From positions 372,001 to 436,000 of the forward strand of contig NZ_FBYC01000004.1 of the NCBI RefSeq assembly GCF_001517585.1: 64,000 nucleotides of DNA, read 5' to 3'. The notes under the pieces are model-generated. The model saw only the letters and a program-made list of their open reading frames with translations. It searched no databases and was not told where the DNA came from. Below are positions 25,469 through 36,343 of the stretch, one piece after another (the stretch's first letter is position 1; every line of letters begins with the position of its first letter). Made by a program: the position numbers and the translations under genes. This stretch comes from Roseibaca calidilacus. Its GTDB lineage: Bacteria; Pseudomonadota; Alphaproteobacteria; Rhodobacterales; Rhodobacteraceae.

Positions 25469-26224
25469 ATGACCGTCACAACCCCGTCCGCCCCCCCCGT
25501 AGACACGGGCTATCCGGCCATCCGCACTGTGGGTGTGGATGGGTTTCTGGTCAGTTTTGCCGGGCGTCTGGAGGAGCGCGCGAATCGTGCAGCGCTCGCC
25601 TTTCGCGCGGTTGTGGAGCGAGAGAACTGGCCCGGTGTTGAAGAATGCGCCACGTCGCTGGTTTCTGCCTTTTTGCGGTTTGACCTTGCGGGCAGCGACC
25701 ATGACAGCTTGCGCGCGCGGTTGGAAACCTTGCTGGCCAGCCGCGACTGGTATGATGCGCCCTTGCCCGGCGGGCGGCGGCTGTGGCGCGTGCCGGTGGT
25801 GTTCGGGGGTAAGAATGGTCCGCATCTGGCGGACGCGGCGGCATTGGCCGGGCAATCGGTGGAACAGGCGATTGCCACGCTCTGCGCGGCCCCCGTGCGG
25901 GTGCAGACCATCGGCTTTGCCCCGGGCCAGCCCTATTTGGGGCAATTGCCCGAAAACTGGGATATTCCCCGCCAGACCAGCCTGACGCCCTTGGTGCCAC
26001 AGGGCGCGCTGGTGGTGGCGATCCGGCAACTTATCGTGTTTTCCGTGGGCATGCCGACCGGGTGGCGGCAGATTGGCCAGACCGGGCTGCGCTTGTTCCG
26101 GCCGGATACGCCAGACCCCTTCCTGCTGCGCCCCGGTGATGAGGTGCTGTTCCATCCCGCCCATGATCTGGACCGCCTGCGCGCGGCCCCTGACGGTGGC
26201 GCTGTGGCAGAGGCGCTGGCATGA
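25469..26224 (+). CDS. pxpB: 5-oxoprolinase subunit B (KipI-like)
   Basis: A 251-residue protein of the PxpB/KipI family: GFAPGQPYLGQLP and the C-terminal RPGDEVLFHPA block are visible. With PxpA and PxpC it forms an ATP-dependent 5-oxoprolinase that opens 5-oxoproline (pyroglutamate) to glutamate. ATG at 25469 is chosen over an upstream in-frame ATG at 25424, which would add a Cys/Lys-rich head not typical of the family. It overlaps pxpC by 4 bases. Confidence 0.9.
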   Translation: MTVTTPSAPPVDTGYPAIRTVGVDGFLVSFAGRLEERANRAALAFRAVVERENWPGVEECATSLVSAFLRFDLAGSDHDSLRARLETLLASRDWYDAPLPGGRRLWRVPVVFGGKNGPHLADAAALAGQSVEQAIATLCAAPVRVQTIGFAPGQPYLGQLPENWDIPRQTSLTPLVPQGALVVAIRQLIVFSVGMPTGWRQIGQTGLRLFRPDTPDPFLLRPGDEVLFHPAHDLDRLRAAPDGGAVAEALA

Positions 26225-27231
26225 CCCGAATGCTCAGCATCCTTCAGGCAACCCCCGGCGTGACGGTGCAGGACAAGGGCCGCCCGGGCTATCTGGCGCA
26301 GGGGCTGTCGCGCGGCGGGGCCGCCGACCTGCTGGCCTTGGCCGAGGGGGCGGCGCTGTTGGGCCAGTCTGACAGCTGCGCGGTTCTGGAACTGGCAGGC
26401 GGCGCTGTGGCGCTTACCGTTTCGGCCACAATGCGCGTGGCGCTGACCGGGGCCGAGATGCGCGCTACGCGCGATGGCACGCCGCTGGTCTGGGGCGCAA
26501 GCCATGCGCTGCCCAAGGGCGCGCGGCTGAATATCGCCCCTTTGCGCGGCGGTTTTGGGTATTTGCATGTCGGCGGCGGGTTGCGCTTGCCCGAACAGCT
26601 TGGCGCGGTCAGCGCGCATCTGGCCGCCGGGATTGGCCAAGCCGTGCAGGCGGGTGACACGATCGCGGTTGGCCCCGACGCGGGCCAGCGCACCGGGCTG
26701 GCATTGCCAAGCGCGCCTATGGACCACGGCTTGCGCCTTGTGCCCAGCTTGCAAACCGCCCTGTTCGGGCCAGAGGCCCTTGCCCGGCTGGAAACGAGCC
26801 GCTTCACCAAGGATGCGCGCGGCAACCGGATGGGACAACGGCTGGTGCCGCAGGGCGACGGTTTCGCCACCGAAGCGGGGCTAAGCATTCTGTCCGAAAC
26901 CATCGTGCCGGGTGATGTGCAGATCACCGGCGATGGTATGCCCTATGTGCTGCTGGCCGAATGCCAGACCACGGGCGGCTATCCGCGTATTGGCACGGTG
27001 CTGCCTTGCGATCTGCCCAAGCTGCTGCGCGCTGGGCCGGGGGCGGTGTTTCAGCTACGGTTCGTGTCGCTACAAGAAGGCGCAGCACTGGAACGGGCCG
27101 AAGCCACGCGCCGCGCGGGCCTGTCGCGCGCGCTGCAACCGCTGCTGCGCGACCCGCGCGACATGCCCGATTTGCTGCGCTATCAACTGGTCAGCGGCGT
27201 GACCGCGGGCGATGAATTGGAGGAGCGCTGA
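26221..27231 (+). CDS. pxpC: 5-oxoprolinase subunit C (KipA-like)
   Basis: A 336-residue protein of the biotin-dependent-carboxyltransferase-like (KipA) fold. Typical blocks: TVQDKGRPGYLAQGLSRGGAAD near the start, SDRMGQR-like region as NRMGQRL, and ECQTTGGYPRIGTV. It is the partner of PxpB and overlaps both neighbours (4 bases and 1 base), so the three are translated together. Confidence 0.9.
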   Translation: MTRMLSILQATPGVTVQDKGRPGYLAQGLSRGGAADLLALAEGAALLGQSDSCAVLELAGGAVALTVSATMRVALTGAEMRATRDGTPLVWGASHALPKGARLNIAPLRGGFGYLHVGGGLRLPEQLGAVSAHLAAGIGQAVQAGDTIAVGPDAGQRTGLALPSAPMDHGLRLVPSLQTALFGPEALARLETSRFTKDARGNRMGQRLVPQGDGFATEAGLSILSETIVPGDVQITGDGMPYVLLAECQTTGGYPRIGTVLPCDLPKLLRAGPGAVFQLRFVSLQEGAALERAEATRRAGLSRALQPLLRDPRDMPDLLRYQLVSGVTAGDELEER

Positions 27232-27998
27232 TGCGTGTCGATCTGAATGCCGATCTGGGCGAAAGCTTCGGGCCTTGGCCAATGGGCGCGGATGGCGCGC
27301 TGCTGGACATCATCACCTCGGCCAATATTGCCTGTGGCTTTCACGCGGGCGACCCAGATGTGATGGCTGCGGCAATGGCGCAGGCCGCGCGCAACGGCGT
27401 TGGGATCGGCGCGCATCCGGGCTTGCCCGACCTGCAAGGCTTCGGGCGGCGACGGATGGAGATATCACTCGCCGCCGCGCGCAACCTGACCGCTTACCAA
27501 CTGGGGGCGGCGCAAGCCATGGCGCGGGCTGCGGGCGGGCAGGTGCGCCACTTGAAGCTGCATGGCGCACTGGCCAATATGGCCGCCGAAGATGAAACAC
27601 TGGCAACCGCCTGTTACGAGGGCGCGCTGGCGGTGGACCCGGATATCATTATCATGGTCATTTCCGGCACCGCGCAAGAGCGCGCCGCGCGGGCACTTAA
27701 CGCGCGCATGGCCTGCGAAATATTTGCCGACCGCGCCTATACCGAGGATGGCCTGCTGATGGACCGCCGCCAGCCCGGCGCGGTGCTGCATGACCCCGAT
27801 GAGATGGCCGCGCGCATCTTGGCCATGCTGCGGGCGGGCGCGATCATCACGGCGCAGGGCACGCATCTGCCCGCGCGCATCGACACGATCTGCCTGCATG
27901 GCGATGGGCCGTCTGCCGTGGCTGCGGCGCAAAAGCTGCGCGATACACTGCAAGACGCAGGTGTGACGCTGGCGCAATTCGACGGTGCGCGCGGCTAA
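27231..27998 (+). CDS. pxpA: 5-oxoprolinase subunit A (LamB/YcsF family)
   Basis: A 255-residue protein starting MRVDLNADLGESFG, with NIACGFHAGDP and GAHPGLPDLQGFGRR, the LamB/YcsF signature. It is the third subunit of 5-oxoprolinase. Start and stop overlap in TGATG with pxpC. It ends 4 bases into the convergent rmuC gene. Confidence 0.93.
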   Translation: MRVDLNADLGESFGPWPMGADGALLDIITSANIACGFHAGDPDVMAAAMAQAARNGVGIGAHPGLPDLQGFGRRRMEISLAAARNLTAYQLGAAQAMARAAGGQVRHLKLHGALANMAAEDETLATACYEGALAVDPDIIIMVISGTAQERAARALNARMACEIFADRAYTEDGLLMDRRQPGAVLHDPDEMAARILAMLRAGAIITAQGTHLPARIDTICLHGDGPSAVAAAQKLRDTLQDAGVTLAQFDGARG

Positions 27999-29056
27999 CC
28001 GCCTTGCGCAAAATCGAAGCTGTCCAGCCGCGCGCCGCGCCGGGTGATCTTGTCGGCGGAAATGCGAATCTCGCCCAGATCGCCCTGCACCTGCTGAATA
28101 TGCTGTTCCAGCTTGGCCACACGCCCGCCAAGGCGTTCGGCATCGGCGGCCATCAGGGCAATCTCGCGGCGCACGGCCTGCGCTTCGGCGCGCAGGCGGG
28201 TGTCTTTGAGCGTCGCGCGCAACGTAATAAGCGTGGCCATCAAGGTTGTGGGCGACACGACCCAGACACGCGCGGCAAAACCCTCGCGCACCACATCGGG
28301 CAAGGTGGCATGCAATTCTGCATAGACCGCTTCCGAGGGCAGGAACATCAGCGCACCTTCGGCGGTTTCGCCGGGCAGGATGTAGCGTTCCGAAATGGCG
28401 CGAATATGCGCCCGCAACGCCTGCGCCAAGGCCCGGCGCGCGGCGGTGCGCGCGCTGTCATCCGGGGCCGCGATCAGCGCGCGATAGGCTTCCAGCGGGA
28501 ATTTCGCGTCCACCCCGATGGGTTGGGCCATGTGTATCAGCGCATCAACCCGCCGCCCGTTCGACAAGGTGGCTTGCAGGCTGAAGGCATCGGGCGGCAG
28601 CGCGTCGGACAGAAGCGCTTCCAACTGCACCTCGCCAAAGGCCCCGCGTGCCTGCTTGTTCGACAAGATATCCTGCAACCCCAGCACGTTCGACGACAGC
28701 GCTTCTATCTTGGCCTGCGCGGCATCAATCACCTGCAAGCGTTCGCGCAGCGCACCCACGCTGGCCGCCGTGCTTTCGGCGGACCCGGCTAGCGATTGCC
28801 CCATGTAGCGCCCCAGATCGGCCAGCCGCGATTCGACCAGCCCAACGGTTTGTGTTTGCCCATGCGCGACCTGCGCCAACCCACCCGATAGCTGGTTTTG
28901 CGTGTCGGCCAGATGGGTCAACCGCGTGTCCAGCGCCGAAAGCCGGGCCGCCAGATCGCCCATCACGCGGGCCACGCGCCACAACACGACCAACCCCAAA
29001 ACCGCAAGCGCCACCAACCACGGGTCCACCGGCCAAGTCTGCGGGTCGAAACTCAT
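27995..29056 (-). CDS. rmuC: DNA recombination protein RmuC
   Basis: A 353-residue RmuC-family protein: N-terminal membrane segment ([14 protein letters not shown]), a coiled-coil region, then the conserved core ([49 protein letters not shown]). RmuC limits DNA inversion and has a nuclease-like fold. The start overlaps the mutL stop by 4 bases, so the two repair genes are coupled. Confidence 0.92.
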   Translation of the reverse strand: MSFDPQTWPVDPWLVALAVLGLVVLWRVARVMGDLAARLSALDTRLTHLADTQNQLSGGLAQVAHGQTQTVGLVESRLADLGRYMGQSLAGSAESTAASVGALRERLQVIDAAQAKIEALSSNVLGLQDILSNKQARGAFGEVQLEALLSDALPPDAFSLQATLSNGRRVDALIHMAQPIGVDAKFPLEAYRALIAAPDDSARTAARRALAQALRAHIRAISERYILPGETAEGALMFLPSEAVYAELHATLPDVVREGFAARVWVVSPTTLMATLITLRATLKDTRLRAEAQAVRREIALMAADAERLGGRVAKLEQHIQQVQGDLGEIRISADKITRRGARLDSFDFAQGG

Positions 29057-30891
29057 CGCCGCCCGAACAGCTTTTCAATATCGGCCAGCGACAATTCCAC
29101 ATAGGTGGGTCGCCCGTGATTGCACTGGCCGGAATGCGGCGTCGCTTCCATCTCGCGCAGCAGGGCGTTCATTTCCTCTGGGCGCATTTGGCGGCCCGAG
29201 CGGACAGATCCATGACAGGCCATGCGCGACAGCACCGCGTCAATCCGTGCCTCCAGCCCGGTCGAAGCCCCCTGATCCGCCAATTCGTCCAGAATGTCGC
29301 GGATCAGCGCGCGGCCATCGATCGCGCCCAAAAGGGCAGGGGTTTCGCGCAATATGACCGCCGCGCCGCCAAATGCTTCCACCACCAGCCCAAGCACGGC
29401 CAGTTGCGGTGCGATTTCCAGCAATGTGGCGGCTTCGGTTGCGGACAATTCCACGATTTCAGGGATCAGAAGCGCTTGCGAGGGCACGCCGTTTTTCGCG
29501 CGCAACCGTTTCAGCTTTTCATACACCAACCGCTCATGCGCTGCGTGCTGGTCGACAATCACAATGCCGCTTTCGGTTTGCGCGATAATGTAATTTTCGT
29601 GCAACTGCGCGCGCGCGGCGCCAAGAGGTGCCAAACTCGGGGGGGGGGCCGGTATGTCGGGCGCGGTATCGCTGCGCGCGGCCATGGTCGCGCCTGCGTC
29701 CCAGAACCCCGCGCTTTCGGCCATGCCCTGTGGCGCCTGCAACTGATAGGCGGTCGCGCGCGCCGCCCCCGATGGCCGGTCCATCTGGTAGGTGCGCGCA
29801 GCCGCTGGTTGAAACGCACCCAGCATAGCGCCCGTGTTGGTGCTGCTGGAGCGGTGCCCGGCCCCAGCAAGCGCATGGCGCAACCCGCTGACCACCAGCC
29901 CGCGCGCCAGCCCCGGATCGCGAAAGCGCACTTCGGATTTCGCCGGATGCACATTCACATCCACCAGTTCCGGGTTGCAGGTTATGAACAATGCGGCAAC
30001 CGGGTGCCGATCGCGCGATAGCAGGTCCATATAGGCCGCGCGCAAAGCGCCTAGCAGCATCTTGTCGCGCACCGGGCGGCCATTAACGAAGAAATACTGT
30101 GCAACCGCAGCGCCGCGCGAATAGGTGGGCAGGGCGGCAAAACCGGTCAGGCGCAACCCTTCGCGCTCGGTGTCAATCCGCAGCGCGTTCTCGGTAAATT
30201 CGCGGCCAAGGACCGCGGCCAACCGCTCTTCCAGTGCATCGAACAGCGCACCTTGGGCCGCGTCCAGACGCAGAATGCTGCGGGAATCACCGTCCGAAAC
30301 ATCGGACAAGGTAAAGCTGACATAGGGTTCCGCCATGGCCAGCCTTTTGACCGTGTCGGCAATCGCTTGCGCTTCGGCCCGGTCAGAGCGCATGAATTTC
30401 AGCCGTGCCGGGGTGGCGTGGAACAGGTCGCGCAATTCGACGACAGTGCCATATTGCGCGGCTTCGGGCCGCACCGGGGTCATGCGCCCGCCCTCAACCG
30501 CGATGGTTGCGCCGTCGCTTCCCGCCATGCGGCTGACAATCCGCAATCGTCCCACGGCGCCAAGCGAAGGCAGCGCTTCGCCCCGAAAGCCGAAAGAATG
30601 AATGTTCAACAGGTCAGACCCGTCGATCTTGCTGGTGGCATGTCGTAAAAGTGCAAGTGGCAGGTCATCCCCTGCCATGCCACACCCATCGTCGCGCACG
30701 CGGATCAGGGTTTTGCCACCATCGGCATAGTCCACCTCTATCCGTGTTGCCCCGGCATCAAGCGCGTTTTCCACCAGTTCCTTCACCGCCGAAGCCGGGC
30801 GTTCCACAACTTCGCCAGCCGCGATCCGGTTGACCGCAGCTTCATCAAGTTGCCGAATTTCTGGCCGTATATTGCGGTTGGGTCGGTTCAT
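29053..30891 (-). CDS. mutL: DNA mismatch repair protein MutL
   Basis: A 612-residue MutL. The N-terminal GHKL ATPase motifs are intact: [21 protein letters not shown], and [12 protein letters not shown]. The C-terminal dimerisation domain ends with the [11 protein letters not shown] and QCNHGRPT segments. The latter resembles the metal-binding C-terminus of endonuclease-type MutL. It links mismatch recognition by MutS to strand incision. Confidence 0.96.
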   Translation of the reverse strand: MNRPNRNIRPEIRQLDEAAVNRIAAGEVVERPASAVKELVENALDAGATRIEVDYADGGKTLIRVRDDGCGMAGDDLPLALLRHATSKIDGSDLLNIHSFGFRGEALPSLGAVGRLRIVSRMAGSDGATIAVEGGRMTPVRPEAAQYGTVVELRDLFHATPARLKFMRSDRAEAQAIADTVKRLAMAEPYVSFTLSDVSDGDSRSILRLDAAQGALFDALEERLAAVLGREFTENALRIDTEREGLRLTGFAALPTYSRGAAVAQYFFVNGRPVRDKMLLGALRAAYMDLLSRDRHPVAALFITCNPELVDVNVHPAKSEVRFRDPGLARGLVVSGLRHALAGAGHRSSSTNTGAMLGAFQPAAARTYQMDRPSGAARATAYQLQAPQGMAESAGFWDAGATMAARSDTAPDIPAPPPSLAPLGAARAQLHENYIIAQTESGIVIVDQHAAHERLVYEKLKRLRAKNGVPSQALLIPEIVELSATEAATLLEIAPQLAVLGLVVEAFGGAAVILRETPALLGAIDGRALIRDILDELADQGASTGLEARIDAVLSRMACHGSVRSGRQMRPEEMNALLREMEATPHSGQCNHGRPTYVELSLADIEKLFGRR

Positions 30892-30930
30892 GCTACAGGA
30901 TATAGCATGCCCCCAAAGGCACTGCCAAGC

Positions 30931-32226
30931 TTAGTTTATGCCCTCGGGCTGCCCAACAACAATGAAGCGCAAGGCCTCTGGATCATAAAGCCGCTGCGCC
31001 ATGGCGTTGGCCTCTTCCAGCGTCACATCTTCAACCAACGTGTTGCGGATGTTGACATAATCCACGTCGAAGCCTTGAAACTGCATTGACGCCATGATGC
31101 CCGCAATCGCGCCATTCCCGTCAAAGCGCAACGGGTAGGCGCCTGTCAGATAGGTCTGGATGCGCCCAAGCTCTTCTTGCGTGACGCCGTCTGATGCCAG
31201 TTTTTCCCATTCAGCGCGGATCAGGTCGATCACTTCGGCCACATCGGCATTGCTGGCCGACAACCGGCCCTGATAACTTTCGCCCAGAAAGCCAGAGGCC
31301 AAAAACGCGCCAACCCCATAGGTTAGCCCGCGCTTTTCGCGCAGTTCTGTCATCAGGCGCGTGCCGAACCGGCCACCCCCCACAATTTCATTGACCACAA
31401 AAGCGGTCAGGAAATCGGGATCATCGCGCGGGATACCGCGATGGCCAAAGGCAATCACAGATTGGGGGCCGTCAAAGGGCACATGGGTTACGCCGGGCTG
31501 GGCCGCGAAGCTTGCGCGCCCGGGTAGCGGAACACTGCTTTCGGGCACGTCTTCGAACAGCGCGTCCAGCATCGGACCAAGGGCTTCGGCGTCAACATCG
31601 CCCGCCACGCCAATATGAACCCGATCACGCGTGATCGCGGCCTGATGCGCCTTGCGAAGGTCGTCGCGCGTCAATTCGCTGACGCTGTCGGCGGTGCCAT
31701 CGGACGGGCGCGCATAGGGATGGTCGGGATAAGCGGCTTCGGCAAAAGCACGGCTCGCAATGGCGTTCGGTTCCAGCGCATCGCGCCGCAGGCTGGCGAC
31801 CAGTTGCGCGCGCACCCGCTCTATGGCGTCGGCGTCAAAGCGCGGCTTGGTCAGGGCGGTGTTCAGAAGCGCGATCGTTTCCTCTGCGGTTTCGGTCAGA
31901 AACTGCGCCGATACGCTGACCGTATCGCGCCCCGAATCGAAGCTGATGCGCGCGGCCAATTCTTCCGTCCGGATGGCAAAGCCTTGCGCATCCATCTCGC
32001 CCGCGCCCTCGTTCAAGAGCGCGGTCATGAAAGCGACCGCCCCAAGGCTTTCGTCGCTGTCCAGCGCTGCGCCGCCTTCAAAAATCAGGTCCACGGCAAT
32101 GATGGGGATCGAGCGTTCTTCAACCAACCACGCTTCCAACCCGCCGGGGCTGGTGACTGGGGTGATATCCACCTCGGCGCGCAAGGGCGAGGCGAAGAGC
32201 AGGCAGATTGCAAGGATCAAGCGCAT
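30931..32226 (-). CDS. M16-family peptidase-like protein without zinc motif
   Basis: A 431-residue exported protein (signal peptide MRLILAICLLFASPLRA). It has the M16 fold signature, but where the active subunit has H-X-X-E-H it reads VAFMTALLNEG, so zinc binding is lost. The C-terminal RFGTRLMTELREKRGLTYGVGA block is well conserved. It should pair with the active subunit encoded directly upstream (1-base overlap), as in mitochondrial processing peptidase. Confidence 0.88.
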   Translation of the reverse strand: MRLILAICLLFASPLRAEVDITPVTSPGGLEAWLVEERSIPIIAVDLIFEGGAALDSDESLGAVAFMTALLNEGAGEMDAQGFAIRTEELAARISFDSGRDTVSVSAQFLTETAEETIALLNTALTKPRFDADAIERVRAQLVASLRRDALEPNAIASRAFAEAAYPDHPYARPSDGTADSVSELTRDDLRKAHQAAITRDRVHIGVAGDVDAEALGPMLDALFEDVPESSVPLPGRASFAAQPGVTHVPFDGPQSVIAFGHRGIPRDDPDFLTAFVVNEIVGGGRFGTRLMTELREKRGLTYGVGAFLASGFLGESYQGRLSASNADVAEVIDLIRAEWEKLASDGVTQEELGRIQTYLTGAYPLRFDGNGAIAGIMASMQFQGFDVDYVNIRNTLVEDVTLEEANAMAQRLYDPEALRFIVVGQPEGIN

Positions 32227-33554
32227 TAATTCACAGCCTCTGTTTCGGGGCGGGTCAGATAGCCGGTGACGGAACTTTTACGGTCCAGAAGCAGGTTGGC
32301 GGCCTCGATCACCTGTTCTGGTGTGACGGCTTCAAGCGCATCGATCCAGTCGTCGATCTCGTCCACGCTCAGGCCCACCGACAAGCCAACGCCGTATTGC
32401 CGCGCGCGGCCCTGCACATTGTCGAGCGCATAGATTTCCGAGGCGCGGATCTGTCGGCGCACACGGTCGAATTGTTTCTGGTCGACACCCTCTTCCACAA
32501 ATTCAACAATCGCGGCGTCAAGCGCGGCCTCGGCATCTTCCAAAGATACCCCGTCAACCGGCGCGATCCCTACGCTGAATGTGCCATAATCACGCGCCAT
32601 GCCGCTGTAATTGGCCCAAGCCGACAGCGCCACGCCCTGTTCAAAATTCAACTTTCGTTCCAGAACAGAGGTTGACGCGCTGCCGCCCAGCAGCGCCGCG
32701 AGTATTTGCAGGGCCGCGGCCTCTTCGGTGTTGTGCCGGGTGGGTGCCAGATACATGCGGCTGACATAGGGCGTTCCCACGCGCGCATCTTCCAGTGTCA
32801 GGTGGCGTGCGGCGGTGTGGGGTGGCTCCATCGGGCGGGCGCGTGTGGTCACGTCAGGATTGGCCGGGATCGGACCGTAATGGGTGCGTGCAAGCTCCAT
32901 GGCTTCGTCAAAATCGACATCGCCCGCGACCACAAGTATGGCGTTGTTGGGCGCGTAGTGCTGGCGGTAGAAGGCTTTGGCATCGTCGCCATTCAACGTT
33001 TCCATTTCATGCCGCCAGCCAATGATCGGGGTGCCATAGGGGTGCGCTTGGTACAGCGCGGCCATCATGGCTTCGTTGAACACCCGCCCCGGTTCGCTTT
33101 CCACGACCTGTCCGCGTTCATTCAGGATCACGTCGCGCTCTGGCCGCCATTCGGCTTCCGACAAGGTCAGATCGGTCATGCGATCGGCTTCCATCTGCAT
33201 CATTAACCCCAGACGGTCAGAGGCCACGCGCTGGAAATACCCCGTATAATCCCATGATGTAAAAGCGTTATCGCGGCCGCCATTGGCTTCGACCACGGCA
33301 GAGAATTCGCCGGGGGCCAGATCATCCGTACCTTTGAACATAAGGTGTTCCAGGAAATGCGCGATGCCGGATTTCAGGACGGGTTCATCTGCCGCGCCCA
33401 CACGATACCAGACCATATGCACCACAACGGGCGCGCGGCGGTCTTCGATCACCAGCACGTCCATGCCGTTTTCCAGCGAGCCTTGGGTGACCGTGCTGGC
33501 CTGCGCCGCGCAAGCTGTCAGAATAAAGCCAACTGCTGCAATGACATTCCGCAT
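32226..33554 (-). CDS. M16-family zinc peptidase
   Basis: A 442-residue exported protein with signal peptide (MRNVIAAVGFILTACAAQA) and the zinc motif HFLEH at residues 66-70 (His66, Glu69, His70). The downstream Glu of the second motif lies in the ENGGRDNAFTSWDYT region and the following helix. It is the catalytic partner of the downstream M16-like gene. The periplasmic substrate is unknown. Confidence 0.92.
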   Translation of the reverse strand: MRNVIAAVGFILTACAAQASTVTQGSLENGMDVLVIEDRRAPVVVHMVWYRVGAADEPVLKSGIAHFLEHLMFKGTDDLAPGEFSAVVEANGGRDNAFTSWDYTGYFQRVASDRLGLMMQMEADRMTDLTLSEAEWRPERDVILNERGQVVESEPGRVFNEAMMAALYQAHPYGTPIIGWRHEMETLNGDDAKAFYRQHYAPNNAILVVAGDVDFDEAMELARTHYGPIPANPDVTTRARPMEPPHTAARHLTLEDARVGTPYVSRMYLAPTRHNTEEAAALQILAALLGGSASTSVLERKLNFEQGVALSAWANYSGMARDYGTFSVGIAPVDGVSLEDAEAALDAAIVEFVEEGVDQKQFDRVRRQIRASEIYALDNVQGRARQYGVGLSVGLSVDEIDDWIDALEAVTPEQVIEAANLLLDRKSSVTGYLTRPETEAVN

Positions 33555-33635
33555 TATCGTTCCTTTCGCATCTGGCGCATAGCTACTGCGGATTGCCCCG
33601 CATTCAAGCCCCGAAACACGAATGTGAGAGCGATC

Positions 33636-34169
33636 TTACTCTGCCTGCTGGCCTTCTGGCGGGGCGCTGGGCGTCTGCACCCCGGCGCGGCGCCAGCGTT
33701 GCAACTCGGCATATTTGTCCAGCCACATGCCTTCATAGGCATTGTGGTAGACATTCACGGAAAACAGCCGTTCCAGAAGGCGCCCGTCATTGTCGCGGCG
33801 GAATTGCAGGTCTTCGGCGGCAAGCTGGTCGCGAATCCCGTCGCTGCGCCCGAAACGGGCTGCATAATTCACGATGCCGCCATCGACACCGCCCCCGGCC
33901 ATGGCGCGGGCCGGGTTGCCACCAAGCGCGCGCGCCACATCTGCGCGCGGCTGCGGGTCAACCCGGTTTGCGCCGCCGGGGTTGGGCGCGGGCAGGTCTG
34001 CAAGGCTATCGGGCATTTCCAGCGGCTTGGTGGGCAGAATCCCGAATTCGTCGGGTTCGCGGTCTTGCGCGGCTGCGTGCATCAGAATGGGCTGGTCCGT
34101 ATCCGAACAGGCGCCCAGCGCCAGAACAGCGCAGCCCGCAATCGCCAAGATCCCATGCCGGAGTGCCAT
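33636..34169 (-). CDS. DUF3035 lipoprotein
   Basis: A 177-residue protein with a lipoprotein signal: hydrophobic h-region and LGAC lipobox with Cys21. The mature part is Pro/Ala/Arg-rich with PDEFGILPTKPLEMP, the DUF3035 signature. Function unknown; it commonly sits beside lspA and M16 genes in these bacteria. It would be matured by the LspA encoded just upstream. Confidence 0.85.
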   Translation of the reverse strand: MALRHGILAIAGCAVLALGACSDTDQPILMHAAAQDREPDEFGILPTKPLEMPDSLADLPAPNPGGANRVDPQPRADVARALGGNPARAMAGGGVDGGIVNYAARFGRSDGIRDQLAAEDLQFRRDNDGRLLERLFSVNVYHNAYEGMWLDKYAELQRWRRAGVQTPSAPPEGQQAE

Positions 34170-34243
34170 TATCGTTTCCCCAAATGCCCTTTGCCAGAAC
34201 TGTTTAGCGCATCACTGCGCCGACGTCACGCCCTTGCGTTGCG

Positions 34244-34726
34244 CTATTTGCGCCGGGCGCTTTCGCGTGGCCCCGCGAACAAGATCAGCAGCGCCGCGCC
34301 CAGAAAAATAGAGATATCCGCGATGTTGAACGCATACGGGTTCCTGAACCCGCAACAGGTGACATTCAAGAAATCGGCGACTGCGCCAAAGCGGATTCGG
34401 TCAATGACATTGCCGATGGCCCCGCCAATCAGAAACCCCGTAGCAATCTGCATGTTGCGGGGCGCGCCTTCGCGTTTCAGCCAGACAAGAACAAAGCCAC
34501 AAATCGCAAGTGCGAGTGCGATCAGCACCCAACGCATGGCGTCGGATTCGGACCCGAACAGCCCGAAATTAATGCCGGTATTCCACGCCATGACAAAATT
34601 CACATAAGGGTCCAGCACCGGCACGAACAGGCGCTGGTCCAGCGCCAAGGGCCCCAGAATATACCATTTGGTCGCTTGGTCGGCGACCAGAATGGTCGCG
34701 CCGGTGCCGATCATCGCTTTCATCAC
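34244..34726 (-). CDS. lspA: Lipoprotein signal peptidase II
   Basis: A 160-residue membrane protein with four hydrophobic helices. Catalytic Asp118 (GAVADFLNV) and Asp137 (FNIADISI) are present, as are NTGINFGLF and GGAIGNVIDRI. It cleaves signal peptides of diacylglyceryl-prolipoproteins. It starts 6 bases after the purH stop, suggesting one transcript. Confidence 0.94.
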   Translation of the reverse strand: MMKAMIGTGATILVADQATKWYILGPLALDQRLFVPVLDPYVNFVMAWNTGINFGLFGSESDAMRWVLIALALAICGFVLVWLKREGAPRNMQIATGFLIGGAIGNVIDRIRFGAVADFLNVTCCGFRNPYAFNIADISIFLGAALLILFAGPRESARRK

Positions 34727-34732
34727 GCCCCC

Positions 34733-36322
34733 TCAGTGCCGGAAATGGCGCTGCCCGGTAAAGACCATGGCCAGCCCTGCCGCATCTGCGGCGGCGATCA
34801 CTTCTTCGTCGCGCATGGAACCGCCGGGCTGAATAAGCGCGGTTGCCCCCGCTTCGGCGGCAGTCAGAAGCCCATCGGCAAAGGGGAAGAACGCGTCAGA
34901 GGCCACGACAGAGCCTTGGGTCAGGGCGGCGTCCAGCCCCAGCACCTCTGCCATGTCTTGCGATTTGCGCGCGGCGATGCGGGTCGAATCGACCCGGCTC
35001 ATCTGGCCCGCGCCGATGCCCACGGTGGCTTGGTCCTTCACATAGACAATCGCGTTCGATTTCACATGCTTGGCGACCTTCCACGCAAACAGCATATCGG
35101 CCAGTTCGGCGTCGGTGGGCGCGCGCTTGGTGACAACGCGCAGATCGTCCGGCCCGATCATGCCATTGTCGCGGTCCTGCACCAGAAACCCGCCCGAGAC
35201 CTGCTTGAAAGCCAGACCGCCTGCCGCCGGGTTGGCCAGCCCCTTGGTGGTCAGCAGGCGCAGGTTTTTCTTGGTGGCGAAATGCGCAATCGCGTCGTCA
35301 TCAGCACCCGGCGCAATGACCACTTCGGTAAAAATGCCGGTGATGGCCTGTGCCGTTTCCAGATCCAGCCGCGTGTTCAGCGCGATGATGCCGCCAAAGG
35401 CCGAGGTGCGGTCGCAATCATAGGCGCGGCTATAGGCCTCTGTCAGCGTTGCGCCGCGCGCCACGCCGCAGGGGTTGGCGTGCTTGATGATCGCGCAGGC
35501 CGGGCCATCTGCGGGCAGAAATTCCGACACCAGTTCGAACGCCGCGTCAGTGTCGTTGATGTTGTTATAGCTTAATTCCTTGCCCTGATGCTGCTTGGCC
35601 GTGGCCACGCCGGGCCGGTCGCTGCCATCACGGTAGAAGGCCGCCTGTTGGTGCGGGTTCTCACCATAGCGCAGGGTTTGCGCCAGCGTGCCTGCAAAGG
35701 CGCGACGGCGCGGGGCAGGGGTGTCTAGCGCCCCGGCCATCCATGTCGAAACCGCCGCATCATAGGCGGCCGTGCGCGCATAGGCGCGCTGCGCCAGCGT
35801 CTGGCGGAAGGTCAGGCGCGTGCGGCCTTCGTTCGTGTCCAGTTCCGACAGCAGCGGGATGTAATCCTCGGGGTCGGTCACGACGCTGACAAAACCGTGG
35901 TTCTTGGCGGCGGCACGAATCATGGCGGGGCCGCCGATGTCGATATTCTCGACCGCTTCGGCATAGTCCGCGCCGCGCGCGACGGTTTCCTCGAACGGGT
36001 AAAGGTTCACCACCAGCAGGTCGATGGCCTTGATGCCATGCGCGGTCATCGAGCCCAGATGTTCCTCATTGTCGCGCAAGGCCAGCAGCCCGCCATGAAC
36101 CATGGGGTGCAGGGTTTTCACGCGCCCGTCCATCATTTCGGGAAAGCCGGTCAGGTCCGACACGTCTTGCACCGCCAGCCCCGCTTCGCGCAGCGCCCGC
36201 GCGGTGCCCCCGGTCGAAACCAGTTCCACCTTGCGCGCGGCCAGTGCCTTGGCAAGGTCGATCAGCCCGGTCTTGTCAGAGACAGAGATCAGCGCGCGTT
36301 TTAGCGGAACAAGGTCGGTCAT
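34733..36322 (-). CDS. purH: Bifunctional purine biosynthesis protein PurH
   Basis: A 529-residue AICAR transformylase/IMP cyclohydrolase. The N-terminal IMP cyclohydrolase domain has [11 protein letters not shown] and [11 protein letters not shown]; the transformylase domain has KHANPCGVA and ends [12 protein letters not shown] and TGQRHFRH. It catalyses the last two steps of IMP synthesis. It is in a block with lspA downstream and a heparinase-like gene upstream. Confidence 0.97.
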   Translation of the reverse strand: MTDLVPLKRALISVSDKTGLIDLAKALAARKVELVSTGGTARALREAGLAVQDVSDLTGFPEMMDGRVKTLHPMVHGGLLALRDNEEHLGSMTAHGIKAIDLLVVNLYPFEETVARGADYAEAVENIDIGGPAMIRAAAKNHGFVSVVTDPEDYIPLLSELDTNEGRTRLTFRQTLAQRAYARTAAYDAAVSTWMAGALDTPAPRRRAFAGTLAQTLRYGENPHQQAAFYRDGSDRPGVATAKQHQGKELSYNNINDTDAAFELVSEFLPADGPACAIIKHANPCGVARGATLTEAYSRAYDCDRTSAFGGIIALNTRLDLETAQAITGIFTEVVIAPGADDDAIAHFATKKNLRLLTTKGLANPAAGGLAFKQVSGGFLVQDRDNGMIGPDDLRVVTKRAPTDAELADMLFAWKVAKHVKSNAIVYVKDQATVGIGAGQMSRVDSTRIAARKSQDMAEVLGLDAALTQGSVVASDAFFPFADGLLTAAEAGATALIQPGGSMRDEEVIAAADAAGLAMVFTGQRHFRH

Positions 36323-36343
36323 CGGGGCAGTCCTTATACAACA